Source: Cylindrotheca closterium (taxonomy: Eukaryota; Bacillariophyta; Bacillariophyceae; Bacillariales; Bacillariaceae). Taken from it: DNA of 64,000 nucleotides. Below are positions 61,403 through 64,000 of the stretch, in pieces. The translations under genes and the position numbers were made by a program. Location of the stretch: positions 186,001 to 250,000 of the forward strand of contig CAKOGP040001980.1 of NCBI GenBank assembly GCA_933822405.4. Reading direction: 5' to 3'. The stretch's first letter is position 1; every line of letters starts with the position of its first letter. The notes under the pieces are model-generated. The model saw only the letters and a list, made by a program, of their open reading frames with translations. It searched no databases and was not told where the DNA came from.

Positions 61403-64000
61403 ATGTCGCTCTACGATTCTGTTCGGGCATCCGTGGACAAGTCTGGCGAATTTGAACAGGTTTCTGTCAATCAGCGTGCATTGATCGATAAGATTCTTGC
61501 CCGATATGCCTCTGCAGGAGCAGTTTATCGAGAACTACTGCAGAACTCAAACGATGCCAATGCCACAGAAGCTGAGGTTCACTTCACGACTAGTCCTGAA
61601 AAGAATATTGTGACACAAGTTGAATACAAAAACAATGGGTTGCCATTTCGACCTCAGGATTGGGCTCGGCTGAAGAAAATTGCAGAAGGAAATCCTGACG
61701 AGAGTAAGATTGGAGCTTTTGGTGTTGGTGCGTATACGATGTTTTCCATTTGTGAAGAACCCATGGTTCTGAGTGGGAATCAAGCTCTAGCATTTGTGTG
61801 GAAAGGCGATGCTCTGTGGACAAAGACAGTCGACACTGACAAGCAGAAAGAGAACAAATGGACTACATTCGTACTGCCTTCCCGAGATCCATATCCTCTT
61901 CCATCATTGGTTGAATTTGGAGAATTTCTGTGTGCATCCCTGACTTTCACAAAAAACCTGTCAGAACTTCGAGTGTTTGTCAACGGGAAGAAAAGATTGA
62001 CCATCGTTAAGACCCAAATACAGGAACCGACACCAGTACAAATTCAGAAGAGTTCCAGTTGGTGGAAAACAGACGGAGCACTCACAGAAAGCCCTCAAGG
62101 TCTATTCAGCCTCCAAAACGAGAACTCTCTACTAGAGTCCTTTTATCACATCCAAGTTACTCTAGATGGCGAGACAGCTGCAGTGACTGCAAGATACTTG
62201 TCTGCAACAGCAAAGACCAAGGTCCCATCCAGCATGGTGAAACGCATGGAACGAGTTATGAAGAAGAAGCCGCCCGCGAAAGTGGAAGTTCAGATATTTC
62301 TCAGTGGCCAAGAGCAATTCGACGGCACAAGTAGAAAAGGCGAGGCATACAAAATATTGCAGTCCTTTTCGCCTCGGGTGGGGGAAGGAAGGATTTTCAT
62401 CGGCTTTCGCACTTCGCAAACGACAGGTCTTGCCGCGCACCTTGCTGCTCCCTTTGTACCCACCGTTGAGAGAGAAGCCATGGATCTGCAAGACCAGACT
62501 TTGCGAGTCTTCAATCTAGAGCTCTTGGAGTTCTCGGGTATTCTAATGCGTCTGACTCTGGAACATGGAATGGGTGCTTTAGGAGCGCAATATGAAAAGG
62601 GAATTGATGAACGTGCGAAATTGGACGAAGAGCTAATGAAACAGGACGAGGAGGTATCAACAACGGAGGAAGAGGAGACTAATGGAAAAGCGTCAACAGA
62701 CGAAGTAGAGGATGATGATGCTTCAAAGGCATCATCATCGAGTTCTATGTGGGGATTTGCAAAGTATATGGCGAAGGGAGTTAAGAAAACTATCGTAAAA
62801 GTCAAGAGCAAAGTGGAAGAAATAGTGGATGACGGAGGCGAACTTATGAATCCCCGTGACCCACGCCCGCTTTGTCACGAAGAGACACAAGCCATCATTC
62901 TCATGCAATCATTTTGTCCACGGCAGTCAACACCTGACCCCTTGGTCGGTACAGCTCTCGCTCAGGGGTTCTCGAGGTGCTTTGCGGACAGGGCGCCACC
63001 CGTTTTGTCAAGGTCTGGTGTTGTTCCTGGTGACCAAGCGCGGTTGCCAAATAAGGGAATGGAAGCTTTCTGTACCCAGGGCGTCATCCGATCTATTGTT
63101 TATCAGAATGCGGAGGAGTACCATAATGTGATTGCTCAATGTCGCGTCCTTGATATCAATGACTTGGCAGCGGCTCTTTCAGAGACTGTCCTCGAAGAGA
63201 AGCAATTAATTCGATTGATGAACTGGTGGGTCAGATACACCAAAATCAATACGTACATTTCCAGCTACCAAGGTGTGGACATCAAAGAAAGAATTCGTTT
63301 CATCCTTGAAAAAAGTGAAGGCAACGAACCGATGAATGTTCTCGAGCTAAAGAACTATATCTTTTACTTGGACAAAGAGAAGATTCGAACTGGTAGTGGA
63401 TATAGCATTGAAGATCTTCCAATACCAGATTCGATTCTACCAAAGACAATTCGAGACTCAGTCACACTTAGAACGCTCAACGATCATAGTCTTCGAGTAT
63501 GGTTCTCGCCTTTACCTGTAGAGATCTGGATCGATTTCATTGCAGGACACCCGGGTATCAACTCAGGCCAGCCTGAAGATGAGCAGCTGTGCTTACGTGT
63601 GCTATCAACATTGTCACAAGAATACACCAGGCGCTCCCTGTCGGAGCAAAGATCTTTTGGGAGCTACTGTCAGAGCGTATTGAGAGAAAAGCGATGCATT
63701 CCTTTCGACTCCTCTATTCCAACATCTTTTTCGGCAGATTTTCCTTCCAACTTGTACCTTTACTCAGCGGAACTTAAGGCGTTTGATGGGGTGGGCAATT
63801 TTCACAAGGTATCGCAGCATCTCAAACAAATGGGAATCACGGACGACTTTCTTGTGTCGCTTGGGGTTCGAAAGAGTGTTGCAATCGACTTCTTGTTTGC
63901 TCATTTGGATACCTTGCAATGGTCTAGCGATCCAAAACCACTCATCGAGTACTTGCGGTCGGCTAGCTTGACGAAACAAGACTTTACTAAACTGAGATCA
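61403..64000 (+). CDS. Large GHKL/HSP90-like ATPase, DUF3684-like (3' end outside window)
   Basis: The frame is open from the ATG at 61403 to the right edge, 866 codons with no stop or evident intron. Residues about 20-120 are a GHKL (HSP90/MutL/histidine kinase) ATP site: ALIDKILARYASAGAVYRELLQNSNDANA (N-box, Glu and Asn), NNGLPF in place of the G1 DxGxG, and KIGAFGVGAYTMFS (G2). A beta-rich region with a FSPRVGEGRIFIGFRTSQTTGLAAHLAAPFVPTVERE block follows, then an acidic linker (about 415-450) and helical domains. This fits fungal and stramenopile proteins carrying DUF3684, usually about 1700 residues, with N-terminal HATPase; their role is not established. No targeting sequence seen. Confidence 0.85.
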   Translation, partial: MSLYDSVRASVDKSGEFEQVSVNQRALIDKILARYASAGAVYRELLQNSNDANATEAEVHFTTSPEKNIVTQVEYKNNGLPFRPQDWARLKKIAEGNPDESKIGAFGVGAYTMFSICEEPMVLSGNQALAFVWKGDALWTKTVDTDKQKENKWTTFVLPSRDPYPLPSLVEFGEFLCASLTFTKNLSELRVFVNGKKRLTIVKTQIQEPTPVQIQKSSSWWKTDGALTESPQGLFSLQNENSLLESFYHIQVTLDGETAAVTARYLSATAKTKVPSSMVKRMERVMKKKPPAKVEVQIFLSGQEQFDGTSRKGEAYKILQSFSPRVGEGRIFIGFRTSQTTGLAAHLAAPFVPTVEREAMDLQDQTLRVFNLELLEFSGILMRLTLEHGMGALGAQYEKGIDERAKLDEELMKQDEEVSTTEEEETNGKASTDEVEDDDASKASSSSSMWGFAKYMAKGVKKTIVKVKSKVEEIVDDGGELMNPRDPRPLCHEETQAIILMQSFCPRQSTPDPLVGTALAQGFSRCFADRAPPVLSRSGVVPGDQARLPNKGMEAFCTQGVIRSIVYQNAEEYHNVIAQCRVLDINDLAAALSETVLEEKQLIRLMNWWVRYTKINTYISSYQGVDIKERIRFILEKSEGNEPMNVLELKNYIFYLDKEKIRTGSGYSIEDLPIPDSILPKTIRDSVTLRTLNDHSLRVWFSPLPVEIWIDFIAGHPGINSGQPEDEQLCLRVLSTLSQEYTRRSLSEQRSFGSYCQSVLREKRCIPFDSSIPTSFSADFPSNLYLYSAELKAFDGVGNFHKVSQHLKQMGITDDFLVSLGVRKSVAIDFLFAHLDTLQWSSDPKPLIEYLRSASLTKQDFTKLRS

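Overview
The window is nuclear DNA from a photosynthetic stramenopile, most likely a diatom. I infer this from four things. It is gene-dense (34 called protein genes in 64 kb). Its introns are short (about 65-110 nt) GT-AG introns. About nine proteins start with a signal peptide followed at the cleavage site by a phenylalanine (SAF-, NAF-, DGF-like motifs), the bipartite plastid presequence typical of algae with secondary red plastids. The genes themselves mix cytosolic housekeeping functions with nucleus-encoded plastid proteins. A 72-nt run of N at 45903-45974 is an assembly gap. No virus, transposon, CRISPR array, rRNA or tRNA was recognised.

Left part (1-18.6 kb): an UPF1/SEN1-class helicase running off the left edge, a small plastid protein, a DUF4079-type plastid membrane protein, a cytosolic prolyl-tRNA synthetase with a fused editing domain, ribosomal protein S21, a new two-exon 81-residue membrane protein, a TBC RabGAP, a long disordered and coiled-coil protein that looks like the kinetochore scaffold KNL1, a PDZ protein, a mitochondrial carrier and a plastid-type inositol-monophosphatase-family enzyme. 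A gene-poor 2.3-kb stretch follows (18.6-20.9 kb).

Middle (20.9-45.7 kb): a strongly codon-biased P2-type cation ATPase resembling bacterial CtpF/PacL relatives, a decayed kinase N-lobe, a sulfotransferase-like type II membrane protein, adenosine kinase, plastid EF-Ts, a CDC20/CDH1 APC/C activator, a protein joining a phage homing-endonuclease-like region to a spermidine-synthase-like domain, an MFS carrier with an N-terminal extension, an unknown 821-residue Q/N/G/Y-rich protein, a plastid CNNM/CorC-type transporter, two unknown proteins and a bacterial-type M14 carboxypeptidase.

Right part (46-64 kb): an unknown Pro/His-rich protein, proteasome subunit beta-6, a LYR-motif protein, two tandem MFS paralogues sharing one intron position (the first with a 93-codon in-frame ORF beyond its TGA), a plastid protein with AHNAK-like short repeats, an unknown protein, a mitochondrial FtsH/m-AAA protease with a stop-free intron of 111 nt, a secreted SGNH-like hydrolase, and a large GHKL-ATPase (DUF3684-like) running off the right edge.

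The genes are independently transcribed eukaryotic units on both strands and do not form an operon or one pathway. The shared theme is nucleus-encoded support for plastid, mitochondrion and cell cycle. Palindromic GTAC-rich clusters recur in at least eight intergenic regions. Exon boundaries were derived by hand from splice consensus and reading-frame continuity, so small errors are possible. Family assignments come from motif recognition; no database search was run.
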